Shown: positions 51,475 to 61,957, counted from the first letter of the stretch. The stretch is 64,000 nt of DNA from Parasphingopyxis algicola (GCF_013378075.1 NZ_CP051131.1:3174501-3238500); one strand, 5' to 3'. Translations and numbers: made by a program. Notes: generated by a model not told the origin, from the sequence alone.

Positions 51475-52765
51475 GTCGCGTAGCATTCTCTATCGTGCGG
51501 AAAAGAAAGTAAGTGGCGATCGATACGGTCAGCCCAACCAGTGACTTGGCGATCCAGTCCGGTGCGATAAACGTTGATCCGGCACCCAACGCGTAGGCGG
51601 CGAATGCCGACCAGTTCCACTTTGGTAAGGCCGTCTCGCGCTTGGCTGTTTGGCGCCTGCCGAAAATATAGAATTCCACGAGGAGCGGGCCGATGACTGG
51701 TGGAGCCAGGCTGGCGAGCAGGTCGATCCAATAAACGAAGCGTTCATATATCCCGAGGCCGAGCAGTGTGCCAAGCAGGCCGCAAATCACAGTCATCGCC
51801 TTTTGGGGGCGATGGAATACGCTCGCCGTTTGAACCGCAGGTAGATACAGGTTCGTATCGCCCGTCGTCCACAAGGCGAAGCTCATCGCTATCACGCCGA
51901 TGGTGCCGATCAGCGCACCCTGCGCGAGCATATAGGTGGTGAAATCATAGCTTCCCGATACGACTCCGCCCAGCGCGCCGAGGATTTGCAAGAACCATTG
52001 GGCGACGATCATCACGATGAACGGAATGGCGATCGCGACCCACGCTTTTTTGGCGAAGCGACTATATTCCGGCATGACGATAGCACCGACGATCCATGAC
52101 CCAACGACGAGGTTGATTGCCTGCGGCAAAGTCAGCGGATCGGTGACCGCGTTGCGTTCGGACAAGGCGAGAAATCCCTCCCATCCCCCCGCCGCGGCAA
52201 TGTTGATCGCTCCGGCATAAATGCCGACCAAAATAAGTATCACAGCCGCCGGAAGGCTGACGGCTTCTAATCCGCGCACGCCAAAATAGGTTGTCGCGGT
52301 GAACAGGAGGCCGGCAAAAATCGCGACAGCGTAGAATGCATTGCTCTCGAAGCTCTGGGTCCACGCGAAGCCGAAAGCGCCGACGACGATGCCCTGCCAG
52401 CAGATCGTCAGAAATGCGATGAAGAGCGCCGGGACCTTTGCGCCCTGAATGCCAAAAACATGCCGATAGAGAAGACCGCTGTTACAGCCGGTACGATAGC
52501 CGACATAAGCCACCGCAGCGCCAATCGCGAAATTGATCGTATTGCCGATCGCGGTTACCTTCAACAAATCGCCAAATGCCATTCCATTGCCCAGGGCACC
52601 GCCGACAATCAGGCCGGTAACCAGAAACCCCCATCCAAAAGCCAAGGTGAGGAGAGGGAGCGTATCGCGACGTTGGTCGGGCCGGAGCGGCGCGTGCGGG
52701 TTGTCGGCAGTCTCACTGCTTTGTTCATCGGAGAGCTGCCACCAAAGCTTGAGTTTCTCTTTCAT
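51449..52765 (-). CDS. NCS1-family permease (cytosine/hydantoin/allantoin-type)
   Basis: A 438-residue, highly hydrophobic protein with about 12 predicted membrane helices: the N-terminal F-G-W-G-F-L-V-T-G segment, a G-N-T-I-N-F helix near 75 and a W-T-T-G-D-T-N-L-Y segment near 300 match NCS1 carriers. They import nucleobases, hydantoins or allantoin with H+ or Na+. It is the only transporter gene recognisable in this window, and it fits uptake of a cyclic nitrogen compound. Transcription ends toward the cupin gene. Confidence 0.9.
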   Translation of the reverse strand: MKEKLKLWWQLSDEQSSETADNPHAPLRPDQRRDTLPLLTLAFGWGFLVTGLIVGGALGNGMAFGDLLKVTAIGNTINFAIGAAVAYVGYRTGCNSGLLYRHVFGIQGAKVPALFIAFLTICWQGIVVGAFGFAWTQSFESNAFYAVAIFAGLLFTATTYFGVRGLEAVSLPAAVILILVGIYAGAINIAAAGGWEGFLALSERNAVTDPLTLPQAINLVVGSWIVGAIVMPEYSRFAKKAWVAIAIPFIVMIVAQWFLQILGALGGVVSGSYDFTTYMLAQGALIGTIGVIAMSFALWTTGDTNLYLPAVQTASVFHRPQKAMTVICGLLGTLLGLGIYERFVYWIDLLASLAPPVIGPLLVEFYIFGRRQTAKRETALPKWNWSAFAAYALGAGSTFIAPDWIAKSLVGLTVSIATYFLFRTIENATRPSLQSDQP

Positions 52766-53056
52766 CGACCTGCTCCCTCCAGCTCGGTCAAAGCGCTACG
52801 CTAACAGGAAGTATCCAGGCGACATGGCGCTGCCGCAATGATCGCTTTGCGAGAAACGGCAAGAAGACCATTCCCGGCGTCCCGCGTGCAGCTTATCGAA
52901 ATGAGCCCATCGAGCAGCCGCACTGGCGTAATTGTGCCATTGATTGAGAGAGGGACCCGACAGGGTTGGAATTTCAAACTGCAAAGCCTCATTTCGGGGA
53001 TTCGCGCGAGTAAGTCGTTGCGCTGGCAGCGGATTAATCACGCGGATGAGGGGAGG
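52766..53056. other. Intergenic region between NCS1 and aldehyde dehydrogenase 2
   Basis: About 290 bp in front of the NCS1 gene with no recognisable coding sequence. It should hold the NCS1 promoter. Its right-hand end merges into the terminator hairpin at 53057-53093. Confidence 0.35.
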
Positions 53057-53093
53057 AAGGCCCGGCAAGCAAAAGCCTCTGCCGGGCCTTTTT
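53057..53093. terminator. Rho-independent terminator hairpin
   Basis: AAGGCCCGGCA (53057-53067) pairs with TGCCGGGCCTT (53080-53090) as an 11-bp stem, with a 12-nt loop and T-run on the plus side. It lies immediately after the stop of the minus-strand aldehyde dehydrogenase. It may terminate that transcript and, on the plus strand, anything read from the left. Confidence 0.7.
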
Positions 53094-54586
53094 CATGCTG
53101 TTTCCAGTGTTTCGGGAACCGCGTCCAGCAGCACAGTCTTGGCTTCGAGATAGCCTTTCAAGCCCTGGATACCGCCCTCCCGTCCAAGGCCGGATTTCTT
53201 GAAGCCGCCAAACCCGATTGAGAAATCGGCCTTAGGGGCGTTCTGGCCCACGGTGCCGGTTCGCAGGCGACGAGCGACTCGGTATGCCTCTTCAAGATCT
53301 TCCGTGAACACCGCGCCCGACAGGCCAAAATCGGAGTCGTTGGCGATTTCGATAGCCTGTTCGAGATCATCATACGGCAAGACGCATATGACCGGGCCGA
53401 AAATCTCCTCCCGCGCGATGCGCATATCGTTCGTCACATTGGCGAAGATGGTCGGTTCCATGAAATATCCGCGATCGAGATGGGCAGGGCGCTTGCCGCC
53501 CGTCACGAGGGTTGCACCTTCGCGCTCACCGATTGCAATATATTCCTCTATCTTCTCCAGCTGCCGTTTCATCGCCACCGGGCCGAGGGCCGTATCCTCA
53601 TCGAAGGTATGGCCGATCTTCACGTTTTCGGCGACCTGCTTCATCTTCTCGACCAGTTCGTCATGCCGGTTCCTGCTGACGAGGACACGCGACAGCGCAG
53701 CGCAATTCTGGCCGCTCAGCGCGCAGATGCCGTCAACCAGGGTTTTGGCAGCCTTGTCCAGATCATAGTCGTCAAGGACGATGGCGGCCGACTTGCCGCC
53801 CAACTCGAGCGTGCAGCGTGCTATGCGTTCGCCGCACACCGACGCGATCCTCTGGCCCGCAACGACGCTTCCGGTGAAGCTGACCTTGTCGACGCCGGTG
53901 CTGCGGACGAGATAGTCGGACACGTCGCGATGGGCGTTGATCAGGTTAAGGACACCGGCAGGCAAGCCGATCTCGTCCGCGCATTGCGCGATGATATACG
54001 CCTCGATCGGCGTTTCCGGGGATGGTTTCATAATGACCGTGCAGCCGGCGATCAGTGCCGGTCCGATCTTGTTCAGCATCGTATTCACCGGCACGTTCCA
54101 CGGCGCGATCGCGGCAACAACGCCGACCGGTTCATAGGTCAACAATCCGGCGCCGGGACTGGCGGTCTCCTTTTGCTCGACGAGATCCAGCTCCCCGGCG
54201 ATCTCAATGTAAGGATCCATAGTCTTGGTGAAGAACGGCGCAGCATTTTTCGAGCGATTATAGGGAGCGCCGATCTGCCGGCTCCAGCAAAGTGCGATGT
54301 CGTCAGATCGCTCGGATAGCGCATTCGATAGCTTGCGCACCCAGTCGGCGCGTTCCCCGATCGAAAGCCGGGGCCAGGGGCCTTTGTCGAATGCGCGTCG
54401 CGCGGCCTCTACGGCCAGATCGACATCCTCTTCCGTTGCCTCGGTGACTTCGGCCACTATGCTTTCGTCATCGGGTGAGATGACGTCGATCTTCCTGCCG
54501 CTGTGAGAATCAACCCATTTGCCGTCGATGTAGAGCTTGTCGAGGGGGATATTGGTTGTATCGAGTTCGGGGGTTCCGCCGCTCAT
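53093..54586 (-). CDS. NAD(P)-dependent aldehyde dehydrogenase 2
   Basis: A 497-residue ALDH: A-P-W-N-V-P near residue 160, E-L-G-G-K-S near 265 and catalytic Cys in G-Q-N-C-A-A near 295. The K-P-S-P-E-T block is typical of medium-chain or betaine-type ALDHs. It has a strong hairpin at its end. It belongs to the region of the HisD-like and SDR genes, and the intergenic gap to the SDR is about 140 bp, so a separate promoter is possible. Confidence 0.88.
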   Translation of the reverse strand: MSGGTPELDTTNIPLDKLYIDGKWVDSHSGRKIDVISPDDESIVAEVTEATEEDVDLAVEAARRAFDKGPWPRLSIGERADWVRKLSNALSERSDDIALCWSRQIGAPYNRSKNAAPFFTKTMDPYIEIAGELDLVEQKETASPGAGLLTYEPVGVVAAIAPWNVPVNTMLNKIGPALIAGCTVIMKPSPETPIEAYIIAQCADEIGLPAGVLNLINAHRDVSDYLVRSTGVDKVSFTGSVVAGQRIASVCGERIARCTLELGGKSAAIVLDDYDLDKAAKTLVDGICALSGQNCAALSRVLVSRNRHDELVEKMKQVAENVKIGHTFDEDTALGPVAMKRQLEKIEEYIAIGEREGATLVTGGKRPAHLDRGYFMEPTIFANVTNDMRIAREEIFGPVICVLPYDDLEQAIEIANDSDFGLSGAVFTEDLEEAYRVARRLRTGTVGQNAPKADFSIGFGGFKKSGLGREGGIQGLKGYLEAKTVLLDAVPETLETA

Positions 54587-54728
54587 TATCCTATCCTTCC
54601 GATGATATCTGAAGAAAATTCCGCTTAATGTTCCAGATTACCGCCCACCTTCCGCACGACAACATCCTATTGGTGATTGATCGCCTGGTAGTCTCCTGGC
54701 CGCCTCTTTAGTCGCTGCTTTTTTGCCG

Positions 54729-55499
54729 TCAGTCCGCTGTCCATCCGCCATCGATAACGATGCTGCTTCCGGTCATTAACGAGGCGGCATCGGAGGTGAG
54801 GAACACAACGGCCCCCATCAGATCCTCCACCCGGCCGAGCCGGCCAAGCTTGATCTTGCGCAACACCTCTTCGCGGAAATCCGCATCTTCGAAATAAGGC
54901 TTTGTCATCGGCGTCTCGATGAATGTCGGGGCGATCGTGTTCGATCGTATACCATGGGATGCCAGATCAAGCGCGAACGCCTTGCTCATCCCTTCGAGCG
55001 CCCATTTCGATGCGCAATACAACGCGCGATTGGCGCCGCCGACATGGCCCATCTGCGATCCGATGTGAATCAGCGAACCGGTTTCGCCGGCCTCGATCAT
55101 CTTGCGTGCGCAGGCCTGAGCCACGAAAAAGGCGGCCCGGCTGTTCAGCCCCATCACGGCATCATAGTCTTCCGGCTCTGCCGATTGCATCGGCATCGGA
55201 CGGTTGGTGCCGGCATTGTTGACCAAGACGTGAAACGCCTGCTGTGTGTCGAAGAACGTACGCACGGCCGCAATGTCCAATATGTCAAGCTGCGCACTTT
55301 GGGCTTTGTATCCATAGGCTCGCAATGCAGCGGCGCCTTCTTCCACCTCGCTCGCCGTGCGCGCTACCAACGTTACTTCGGCGCCGGCTCGCGCCAGCGC
55401 GGTCGCCAAGGCCAATCCGATCCCCCTGCCGGCGCCAGTGACGACCGACCGGCGGCCGGCCAGCGAAAAGGAAGGCTGTTGCGGCAGGGAAGGCTTCAT
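54729..55499 (-). CDS. SDR-family oxidoreductase 2
   Basis: A 256-residue classical [11 protein letters not shown] near residue 21, N-N-A-G near 95 and Y-C-A-S-K near 160. The C-terminal D-G-G-W-T-A-D is conserved in dehydrogenases acting on diols and polyols. It starts inside the stop of the HisD-family gene (4-bp ATGA overlap), and the pair may act in sequence: alcohol to ketone, then to acid, or epimerisation. Confidence 0.85.
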   Translation of the reverse strand: MKPSLPQQPSFSLAGRRSVVTGAGRGIGLALATALARAGAEVTLVARTASEVEEGAAALRAYGYKAQSAQLDILDIAAVRTFFDTQQAFHVLVNNAGTNRPMPMQSAEPEDYDAVMGLNSRAAFFVAQACARKMIEAGETGSLIHIGSQMGHVGGANRALYCASKWALEGMSKAFALDLASHGIRSNTIAPTFIETPMTKPYFEDADFREEVLRKIKLGRLGRVEDLMGAVVFLTSDAASLMTGSSIVIDGGWTAD

Positions 55500-56818
55500 G
55501 CGGTAATGGGTTCGGCCGCCCCGGCATAAGGTACATTTTGTCCGCCATATCGGCGCACGCGAATATTGGCCTGTTCACCGTGTCCTGCAAATCCTTCCAG
55601 GGCGCAGAGACGCGAGCAGTAGCTCCCGATCTCGGCCGAGGCTTCGTCAGTCAGCACGCGCTGATAGGTACATGTCTTGAGGAACTTGCCGACCCAAAGC
55701 CCGCCAGTGTAGCGCGCGGCCTTTTTCGTCGGCAGCGTGTGGTTTGTGCCGATAACCTTGTCGCCATAGGAAACGTTGGTGCGCGCGCCGAGGAACAGCG
55801 CGCCGTAATTGGTCATGTTGGCGAGATAGTAATCGGGATCCTCGGTCATTACCTGGACATGCTCGGAAGCGATTTCATCGGCGACGGCGACCGCCTCCGC
55901 ATCGGTTTCGCATACAATGACTTCCCCATAGTCGCGCCATGCGGCTCCCGCATGATCGGCCGTGGGCAATATCTCGAGAAGACGGTCAATCTCGCGCATC
56001 GTCTCTCGGGCAAGGCGTTCGGAGGTGGTCAGCAGGATTGCGGGACTGTCGGGGCCATGTTCGGCCTGACCCAGCAAGTCGGTCGCGCACAATTCCGGGT
56101 CCGCGCCCGCTTCGTCCGCGATTACCAAAGTCTCGGTCGGGCCGGCGAACAGGTCGATTCCAACCCGGCCGAAGAGTTGGCGTTTCGCTTCTGCCACATA
56201 GGCGTTGCCCGGACCAACCAAGATATCGACGGGCGCTATGGTCTCGGTGCCGATAGCCATCGCGCCGATCGCCTGAACTCCGCCGAGTACAAAGATTTGA
56301 TCCGCGCCCGCCAGAACCTGCGCGGCGACGATGGCGGATGCCGGCCTGCCCTTGTAAGGCGGCGCACAGGTCGCCACCCGGCCGACATCCGCAACTTTCG
56401 CGGTAATGACTGACATATGGGCGGACGCCAGCAACGGATATTTGCCGCCGGGAACGTAACAACCGGCAGCGTTGACCGGGATATGCTTGTGGCCGAGAAC
56501 AACGCCCGGGCGCGTTTCGACTTCGACATCCAGCATGCTTTCCCGTTGGATCCGGGCGAAATTGCGGACCTGGTCCTGCGCGAAGGTGATGTCGGCAATG
56601 TCGCGATCGGACAGTTCGTCGACGCACGCCTGCTTTTCCTCGTCAGTCAGCAGAAATGAATCGCGGTCCCAGCCATCGAACTTGATCGACAGTTCCCGCA
56701 CTGCGGCGTCCCCGCGCGCACCGATATCCTCTAGAATTTTCTCGACCGTTTCGCGGACTGCCTTGTCGTCCAGGCGACGCTCTTCGGAAGTTCTGGCGGT
56801 CTTGAGCTTGCGGATCAT
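55496..56818 (-). CDS. HisD-family NAD-dependent dehydrogenase (not in a histidine operon)
   Basis: A 440-residue histidinol-dehydrogenase-fold protein: V-P-G-G near residue 120, V-G-P-G-N near 200, A-G-P-T-E near 223, Q-A-E-H-G near 250 and S-E-H-V-Q near 320. No other histidine genes lie around it. HisD relatives such as HpsN oxidise a sulfopropanediol to the acid in two NAD-dependent steps, so a polyol or hydroxyacid substrate is plausible. It is divergent from the LacI gene, with the operator at 56853 in between. Confidence 0.85.
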   Translation of the reverse strand: MIRKLKTARTSEERRLDDKAVRETVEKILEDIGARGDAAVRELSIKFDGWDRDSFLLTDEEKQACVDELSDRDIADITFAQDQVRNFARIQRESMLDVEVETRPGVVLGHKHIPVNAAGCYVPGGKYPLLASAHMSVITAKVADVGRVATCAPPYKGRPASAIVAAQVLAGADQIFVLGGVQAIGAMAIGTETIAPVDILVGPGNAYVAEAKRQLFGRVGIDLFAGPTETLVIADEAGADPELCATDLLGQAEHGPDSPAILLTTSERLARETMREIDRLLEILPTADHAGAAWRDYGEVIVCETDAEAVAVADEIASEHVQVMTEDPDYYLANMTNYGALFLGARTNVSYGDKVIGTNHTLPTKKAARYTGGLWVGKFLKTCTYQRVLTDEASAEIGSYCSRLCALEGFAGHGEQANIRVRRYGGQNVPYAGAAEPITA

Positions 56819-56852
56819 GTACTGTTCCTGTTCGGATGAGTTTGAGCTTTAC

Positions 56853-56868
56853 TTGCATACGTATTCAA
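56853..56868. promoter_or_regulatory. LacI-type operator 1
   Basis: TTGCATACGTATTCAA lies between the divergent HisD-like gene and lacI-type gene. It differs by one base from the perfect palindrome at 62010-62025. Such near-identical 16-bp palindromes in the regulator's own promoter are standard for LacI-family proteins. Confidence 0.75.
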
Positions 56869-56955
56869 CTGTACCTCGCAAGAGTCTGCAACCAACGCCC
56901 AGCCATTCGACAGGCGATCAAACATGAAGTTTTTCATCGTTCGGGATTCCGGGAA

Positions 56956-57996
56956 ATGAGTGCTCGTTCCAGCCGGGTGACGTCGCGAGACGTCGCGCGT
57001 TTGGCCAGGGTTTCGCAATCCTCGGTCTCGCGTGCCTTTACGGCCGGAAGCGCTCTTTCGGACGAAAAGCGCGCCCGCATTCTGGAAGCGGCCAAGAGGC
57101 TGAACTACGTTCCGAATTCGATCGCCAGTATGCTGATCACACGGCGCAGCAACACGATTGCGCTCATCGTCGGCAACACGGATAACCCGTTCTATATCGG
57201 GGTGCTGAAGGAGTTTCTCGCCGAATTGCAGGCCGGAGGGCGCCAGGTTCTGACTTTCGTCGTCGATCCGGGTTCGTCCAGCGACGACGTCATCATGCGT
57301 GTCCTGCAGCATCAGGTGGACGGCATCATTTTGACGGCGGCGCAACTATCGACCCAGTCGACCAGCCTCTGCCGCGATCGGGGCATTCCGATCGTCCTCT
57401 TCAATCGCTATATTCCCCGGATCGAAACCGTTGCCGTTCGGTGCGACAATGCCGGTGGCGCGGAAACTCTGGGTCGCGCCTTCCTCGCTGCCGGGGCAAC
57501 CAGCTTCGCCATCATCAAGGGCGATCCGCTGGGCACGACCAGCCATGATCGCGTGCAGGGGTTTCGTGATGCGCTCTGGCGTGCAGGGATTCCCGCTACG
57601 GCTTTGATGGAAATCGAAGGCGGATCGGTCTACGACACCGCCTTCGCGGCGATCCGCGACACTTATGGGGTGGGCGGAGAAGCCATTCCCGATGGTATTT
57701 TCGCAGTCAATGACGTGATGGCCATGGGCGCGATCGATGCGCTTCGTTTCGAGCTTGGCAGGCGTGTGCCAGAAGACATCATGGTAGCGGGCTTCGACGG
57801 AATCCCCGAAGCGAGCCGCGCGCCGTATCGCCTCACTACCATGGTCCAACCCATCCAGGCCATGGTCCAAACGACAGTCGGATTGCTGATCGATGACGCG
57901 GGGGAGGAGGGTTCCGATCCCCCAAAAATTGAGTCGGATATCATTCTGGATTGTAAGATTTTATGGGGAGCAACGCTTCCTGATGCAGCTGCGTAG
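56956..57996 (+). CDS. LacI-family transcriptional regulator
   Basis: A 346-residue LacI protein: HTH V-T-S-R-D-V-A-R-L-A-R-V-S-Q-S-S-V-S-R-A-F near residues 8-28, with the hinge following L-N-Y-V-P-N-S-I-A, and a periplasmic-binding-like effector domain from about 65. I use ATG 56956, where the LacI alignment begins. Operator 1 lies about 90 bp upstream. It probably represses the HisD-SDR genes, hyuAB and the LeuCD set 2, because each is next to a copy of the palindrome. Confidence 0.9.
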   Translation: MSARSSRVTSRDVARLARVSQSSVSRAFTAGSALSDEKRARILEAAKRLNYVPNSIASMLITRRSNTIALIVGNTDNPFYIGVLKEFLAELQAGGRQVLTFVVDPGSSSDDVIMRVLQHQVDGIILTAAQLSTQSTSLCRDRGIPIVLFNRYIPRIETVAVRCDNAGGAETLGRAFLAAGATSFAIIKGDPLGTTSHDRVQGFRDALWRAGIPATALMEIEGGSVYDTAFAAIRDTYGVGGEAIPDGIFAVNDVMAMGAIDALRFELGRRVPEDIMVAGFDGIPEASRAPYRLTTMVQPIQAMVQTTVGLLIDDAGEEGSDPPKIESDIILDCKILWGATLPDAAA

Positions 57997-58106
57997 ATGC
58001 GCGCCGGTCATGATGCATCGCGTCTTGATCACGGATGGGATGTCGCGATTACGATTATCGCCGGACACTATCTCCTCTCCCCACCCTTCGGCGCGCGCGG
58101 GAGCGG

Positions 58107-59897
58107 TTAAGATAGCGCCGGCTCTAGCTGCCGGGCTTCATCGGGTTCGAAGCCCATATTGAAGCGGGCGGGTTCGCCGCGTTCGTCGCGCATGCTCGCG
58201 CGCAGCGCCGCCGTTTTCTTCGCGTCGACAGCGCCATCGGAAGAAAGGACGACGCCATATTCGGCTTCGGCCTTGGCGGTCGAAAGCAGATCATGCTGTA
58301 CATCGCGCGCGACGAGGTCCGGTTCGCGCTCCAGCGGATCGCCCCATCCGCCCGAACCGGCGGTGCGGAAGATGATGCGATCGCCCGGCTCTACCGGCAG
58401 ATTGTCGATTTTCGATGGTATCTGTTCCATCTTGTCGGAGCCGTTCCGGATGATCCACTTGCTCGACGTGCCCCCGGGTAGCCCGCCGTTGATCCCCCAG
58501 GGGGGGACCGTTTCCCGATCATCATGGATGGAAATCTCGCCGCTCTGAAGCAGGCGATAAACCTTTTCGATCCCTCCGCCGCCACGATGCAGACCGGCTC
58601 CTCCGGAGTCGCGGATGGGTCGATAGCTTTCGACCATGACCGGATTGTAGTTTTCGATGTATTCGATCGGCGTTGCGCTGAACAAAGGCCACCATGCATG
58701 GCCGTCCAGGCCATCCCCGCGCGGCCGGCCGGGAACCCCACCGAACAGCAGCTCCATCATCTGAAAATACTGGTTCTCGCTGTCATGGCCGGAAAAGATA
58801 AAGTGCGGGCTGGTGCCATATCCCGCGGCCATCGAAAGGTGAGGGGCCTGCTGCCCGAGCGCGCCCGCCTGGCAGTCGAAGAACCGCGTGTGCGTGTTAA
58901 GCCGGTTGCCGAGCGGCGCCGGAAAGCGCGGATTGAGCAGGCTGCCTTCGGGCAGGACGACCTCGAAAAGATCGTAAAAGCCCTCGTTGAACAGCATCTC
59001 CGGATCGAACGCCATGATCATATAGATGCCGAAGAACAGCTTGCAGAGCCCTTCATGGATATGGAAGTTGATCGGGCCCTCTGCCTGGTCGTCCGTGCCG
59101 GTCCAGTCGAACACGGCGATGTCGCCGCGGCGATGAATGGACAATGTCATCTTGAAGGGGCCGTTGCCGCGCCCGTCGTCGTCGACATAGTCGGTGAAAC
59201 TGACCGGCTCTTCGGGAATGAATTTGCGGATCAGTGCCCGCATTGCTTCTTTGGTGCGATCCAACAGTTGATCGCAGGCCGAGAGATAGGTTTCCTGGCC
59301 AAAGCGGTCGCAGATTTCGCCTACCCGCTTCGCCCCGGTTCGGCAGCCGGCGATGAGAGCCATCAGGTCGGACCGATTGGTGTGCGGGGTCCTGCTGTTG
59401 TTCAGCATGATGTCCAGCACGCCTTCGTTCAGCACGCCCTTTTCGTAGACCTTGACCGGCGGAACCCGGAGCCCTTCTTCCCAGATGGACCTTGCATCAT
59501 AGGGCATCGAACCGGCGACCTTGCCGCCGACATCGACCATATGACCGAACATCGATGCATATCCGACGACCGTCCCGTCATGGAAGATCGGCAGCATCAC
59601 GCACCAATCGTTATTGTGCGAGATCGACCCCCGGCAGGCATAGGGGTCGTTCCAGACGAAAACGTCGCCTTCCTCGATCCGGTTTTCATATTGCTCCAGT
59701 ACGCCGGGGACATAGGATCCGAACTGCCCCACGACCATCTGGCCGCGCTCGTTGCAGATCATCGGAAAGGCGTCATGCTGTTCGCGGATCAGCGGAGAAA
59801 GCGAAATGCGCATGAGGACGCTGTCCATTTCCAGACGCGTGTTCATAAGCGCGTTCTCGATGATATCGAGGGTGATGGGATCGACGGTGGCGGTCAT
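58107..59897 (-). CDS. hyuB: Hydantoinase B/5-oxoprolinase beta-type subunit
   Basis: A 596-residue HyuB-family protein: A-L-M-N-T-R-L-E-M at the start, R-E-Q-H-D-A-F-P near residue 34, V-W-N-D-P-Y near 80, and a G-P-I-N-F-H segment near 270. G-G-A-G-L-H-R-G-G-G-G lies near 435. It works with HyuA to hydrolyse a cyclic amide using ATP, as in N-methylhydantoinase or 5-oxoprolinase. It overlaps the hyuA stop by 4 bp (ATGA). Confidence 0.9.
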   Translation of the reverse strand: MTATVDPITLDIIENALMNTRLEMDSVLMRISLSPLIREQHDAFPMICNERGQMVVGQFGSYVPGVLEQYENRIEEGDVFVWNDPYACRGSISHNNDWCVMLPIFHDGTVVGYASMFGHMVDVGGKVAGSMPYDARSIWEEGLRVPPVKVYEKGVLNEGVLDIMLNNSRTPHTNRSDLMALIAGCRTGAKRVGEICDRFGQETYLSACDQLLDRTKEAMRALIRKFIPEEPVSFTDYVDDDGRGNGPFKMTLSIHRRGDIAVFDWTGTDDQAEGPINFHIHEGLCKLFFGIYMIMAFDPEMLFNEGFYDLFEVVLPEGSLLNPRFPAPLGNRLNTHTRFFDCQAGALGQQAPHLSMAAGYGTSPHFIFSGHDSENQYFQMMELLFGGVPGRPRGDGLDGHAWWPLFSATPIEYIENYNPVMVESYRPIRDSGGAGLHRGGGGIEKVYRLLQSGEISIHDDRETVPPWGINGGLPGGTSSKWIIRNGSDKMEQIPSKIDNLPVEPGDRIIFRTAGSGGWGDPLEREPDLVARDVQHDLLSTAKAEAEYGVVLSSDGAVDAKKTAALRASMRDERGEPARFNMGFEPDEARQLEPALS

Positions 59898-61957
59898 TCG
59901 CTTGCCTCCTTTTCCAAAGGCCAGATCAGGATGTTATCATGGCCATCGACTTGCGCGTAATGGCCCGGCAGCAGGACGGTCGTCGTATCATATTGCCGCA
60001 AAATGGCGGGCCCCTCGACTCGCGTGTCCTTACCCAGCCGGCTCCTGTCGTAATGCGGGGTGTCCTGCCATTCGCCGTCCCAGAATCCCGGAAGGGTCTC
60101 GACGAGAGCGTCTTCCACTCCATCGCTGCCTTCGCCCGCTGCGGTTTGGGACACTTCGGGTGTAGCGCCATTGGCGACGACCCGCAGCGCGACGAGTTCG
60201 ACGGGCACTTCGAACGAGATCCCGTAAAGACTCTCATGCATCTGGTGGAAATCGCGCAAAACGCTGTCGAGCGAGCCGCCATCCCAGATCAGCTGATCCG
60301 GAATGGACACGGTAACCTCGAAACCCTGTTGTTCATATCGCAGGTCGATCGAATATTCGATCCGCCGGTCATCCGACGGCACATCTTGCTGAGTCAGCCA
60401 GTCCACGGCTTGTTCGCCCATCTCGCGAAACGCGTTCCAGATGTCTTCCGGATCCGTCCCTGCCGCGCTCTTGATGAACGTGCGGACAAATTCATTCTTG
60501 AACTCGGCCTCGAGGAATCCGAGAGCCGACAACACTCCGGGATTGGTTGGTACAACCACGGGGTAACAGCCGAGCAGCTGCGCCACTGCATTCCCGTGAA
60601 GCGGCCCGGCACCCCCAAATGCGACCATGCCGAACTCCCGCGGGTCCAGACCGCGCTGAACGGTGATGGCGCGCAGCGCGCCCAGCATAACCTCGTTAGC
60701 GATATCGAGCATGCCTTGCGCCGCCGCTTCAGCGGACAGGTCAAGCTTCTCACCGATCTTTCCGACGGCCGTTCGGGCTCCTTCGACGTCCAGTTCCATT
60801 TCGCCGCCCAGTAGCACCGGCGGCAGATAACCGAGCACTACATTCGCGTCGCTTACGGTTGGTTCAGTCCCGCCGCGCTGGTAGGCGACCGGTCCAGGCA
60901 TGGCACCGGCGCTGCGCGGGCCAACACGGAGAGAATTGGTCAATTCTCCCACTTCCGCGATCGAACCGCCGCCCGCCCCAACGCTGCGTACGTCCAGTGT
61001 TGGAACTTTGGCGGGGAATGAACCCACTTTGGTGGAGCGCGAAATAATGGGTTTGCCATCGATAATGACCGATACGTCAGTGGACGTGCCGCCCATATCG
61101 AACGCCAACAGCCTGTCGATGCCGGTGCGCCGACTGATCATCGTAGTGGCGGTCACGCCGCCTGCCGGACCGGAAAGAACCGTGTGTACCGGGCGTTCGG
61201 CGGCGCTTCCAGCGCTCATCAGTCCACCGTCCGACCGGACTATGTGAAGCGGTGCAGCAACGCCTTCCTTGGCCAGGCGATCCTCGATACGGGACAGATA
61301 GCGGGTCATGATCGGGCGCACATAATCGTTCATAACCGTGGTGATGGTGCGGTCATATTCGCGGAATTCAGGCAGGATCTCCGATGAAAGGGAAATCGGT
61401 ATGTCCGGGAAGCGCTCGCCAACGATCCGTGCGAGCTCGCGCTCATGCGCCGGGTTAACATAGCTGTGCATGAGCGAGATTGTCAGCGCCTCAATCCCTG
61501 AACTGCAGAGATCGTCGATCAATTCGATAGCCCGGTCGACGTCGAGTTTTTCGACGACTTCGCCCTGCGCATTGATCCTTTCGGGGATACCGCGTGTGTC
61601 GGTGAGAGTCGCCAGCGGTTCCGGCTTGTCCATCGTGATCCATCCGAACAGCGGCCCGGGCGTCCAGGATTTCGCAAGGTGCAATACGTATTCAAAACCT
61701 GCGGTAGTCAAGAGCCCGACACGAGCGCCTTTACCCTCAAGAACCGCATTGGTGGCAACTGTCGTGCCGTGCAGAACCAGGTCCAGTTCCGCCGATTCGA
61801 TGCCGGCGCGTTCGCAGATCAGGCGGACACCGTTGGTCACACCAATCGACTGATCTTCCTGAGTAGACGGGGTTTTCGCGCGATAGGTCAATCGCCGGTC
61901 GTCATCGTGAAGGAGTAGGTCGGTGAAGGTTCCGCCAACGTCGACACCCAGTCTCAT
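59894..61957 (-). CDS. hyuA: Hydantoinase A/5-oxoprolinase alpha-type subunit (ATP-dependent)
   Basis: A 687-residue HyuA-family protein: V-D-V-G-G-T-F-T-D at the N-terminus and a D-M-G-G-T-S-T-D motif near 290 form the two phosphate-binding loops; G-P-A-G-G-V near 270 and G-A-G-P-L-H-G near 470 are also conserved. It couples ATP hydrolysis to opening of a cyclic amide bond, with HyuB. Divergent from the LeuCD set 2, with operator 3 between the two genes and operator 2 inside this gene. Confidence 0.9.
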   Translation of the reverse strand: MRLGVDVGGTFTDLLLHDDDRRLTYRAKTPSTQEDQSIGVTNGVRLICERAGIESAELDLVLHGTTVATNAVLEGKGARVGLLTTAGFEYVLHLAKSWTPGPLFGWITMDKPEPLATLTDTRGIPERINAQGEVVEKLDVDRAIELIDDLCSSGIEALTISLMHSYVNPAHERELARIVGERFPDIPISLSSEILPEFREYDRTITTVMNDYVRPIMTRYLSRIEDRLAKEGVAAPLHIVRSDGGLMSAGSAAERPVHTVLSGPAGGVTATTMISRRTGIDRLLAFDMGGTSTDVSVIIDGKPIISRSTKVGSFPAKVPTLDVRSVGAGGGSIAEVGELTNSLRVGPRSAGAMPGPVAYQRGGTEPTVSDANVVLGYLPPVLLGGEMELDVEGARTAVGKIGEKLDLSAEAAAQGMLDIANEVMLGALRAITVQRGLDPREFGMVAFGGAGPLHGNAVAQLLGCYPVVVPTNPGVLSALGFLEAEFKNEFVRTFIKSAAGTDPEDIWNAFREMGEQAVDWLTQQDVPSDDRRIEYSIDLRYEQQGFEVTVSIPDQLIWDGGSLDSVLRDFHQMHESLYGISFEVPVELVALRVVANGATPEVSQTAAGEGSDGVEDALVETLPGFWDGEWQDTPHYDRSRLGKDTRVEGPAILRQYDTTTVLLPGHYAQVDGHDNILIWPLEKEASE
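61680..61695. promoter_or_regulatory. LacI-type operator 2, inside hyuA
   Basis: TGCAATACGTATTCAA matches the consensus TTGAATACGTATTCAA in 14 of 16 positions, with a perfect right half. It is about 265 bp inside the hyuA gene and 330 bp from the promoter copy, a spacing that could allow DNA looping. Confidence 0.5.

Noticed and set aside
58524-59960. 478-codon plus-strand frame opposite hyuB
   Set aside because: Pure antisense shadow; HyuB shows continuous family motifs.
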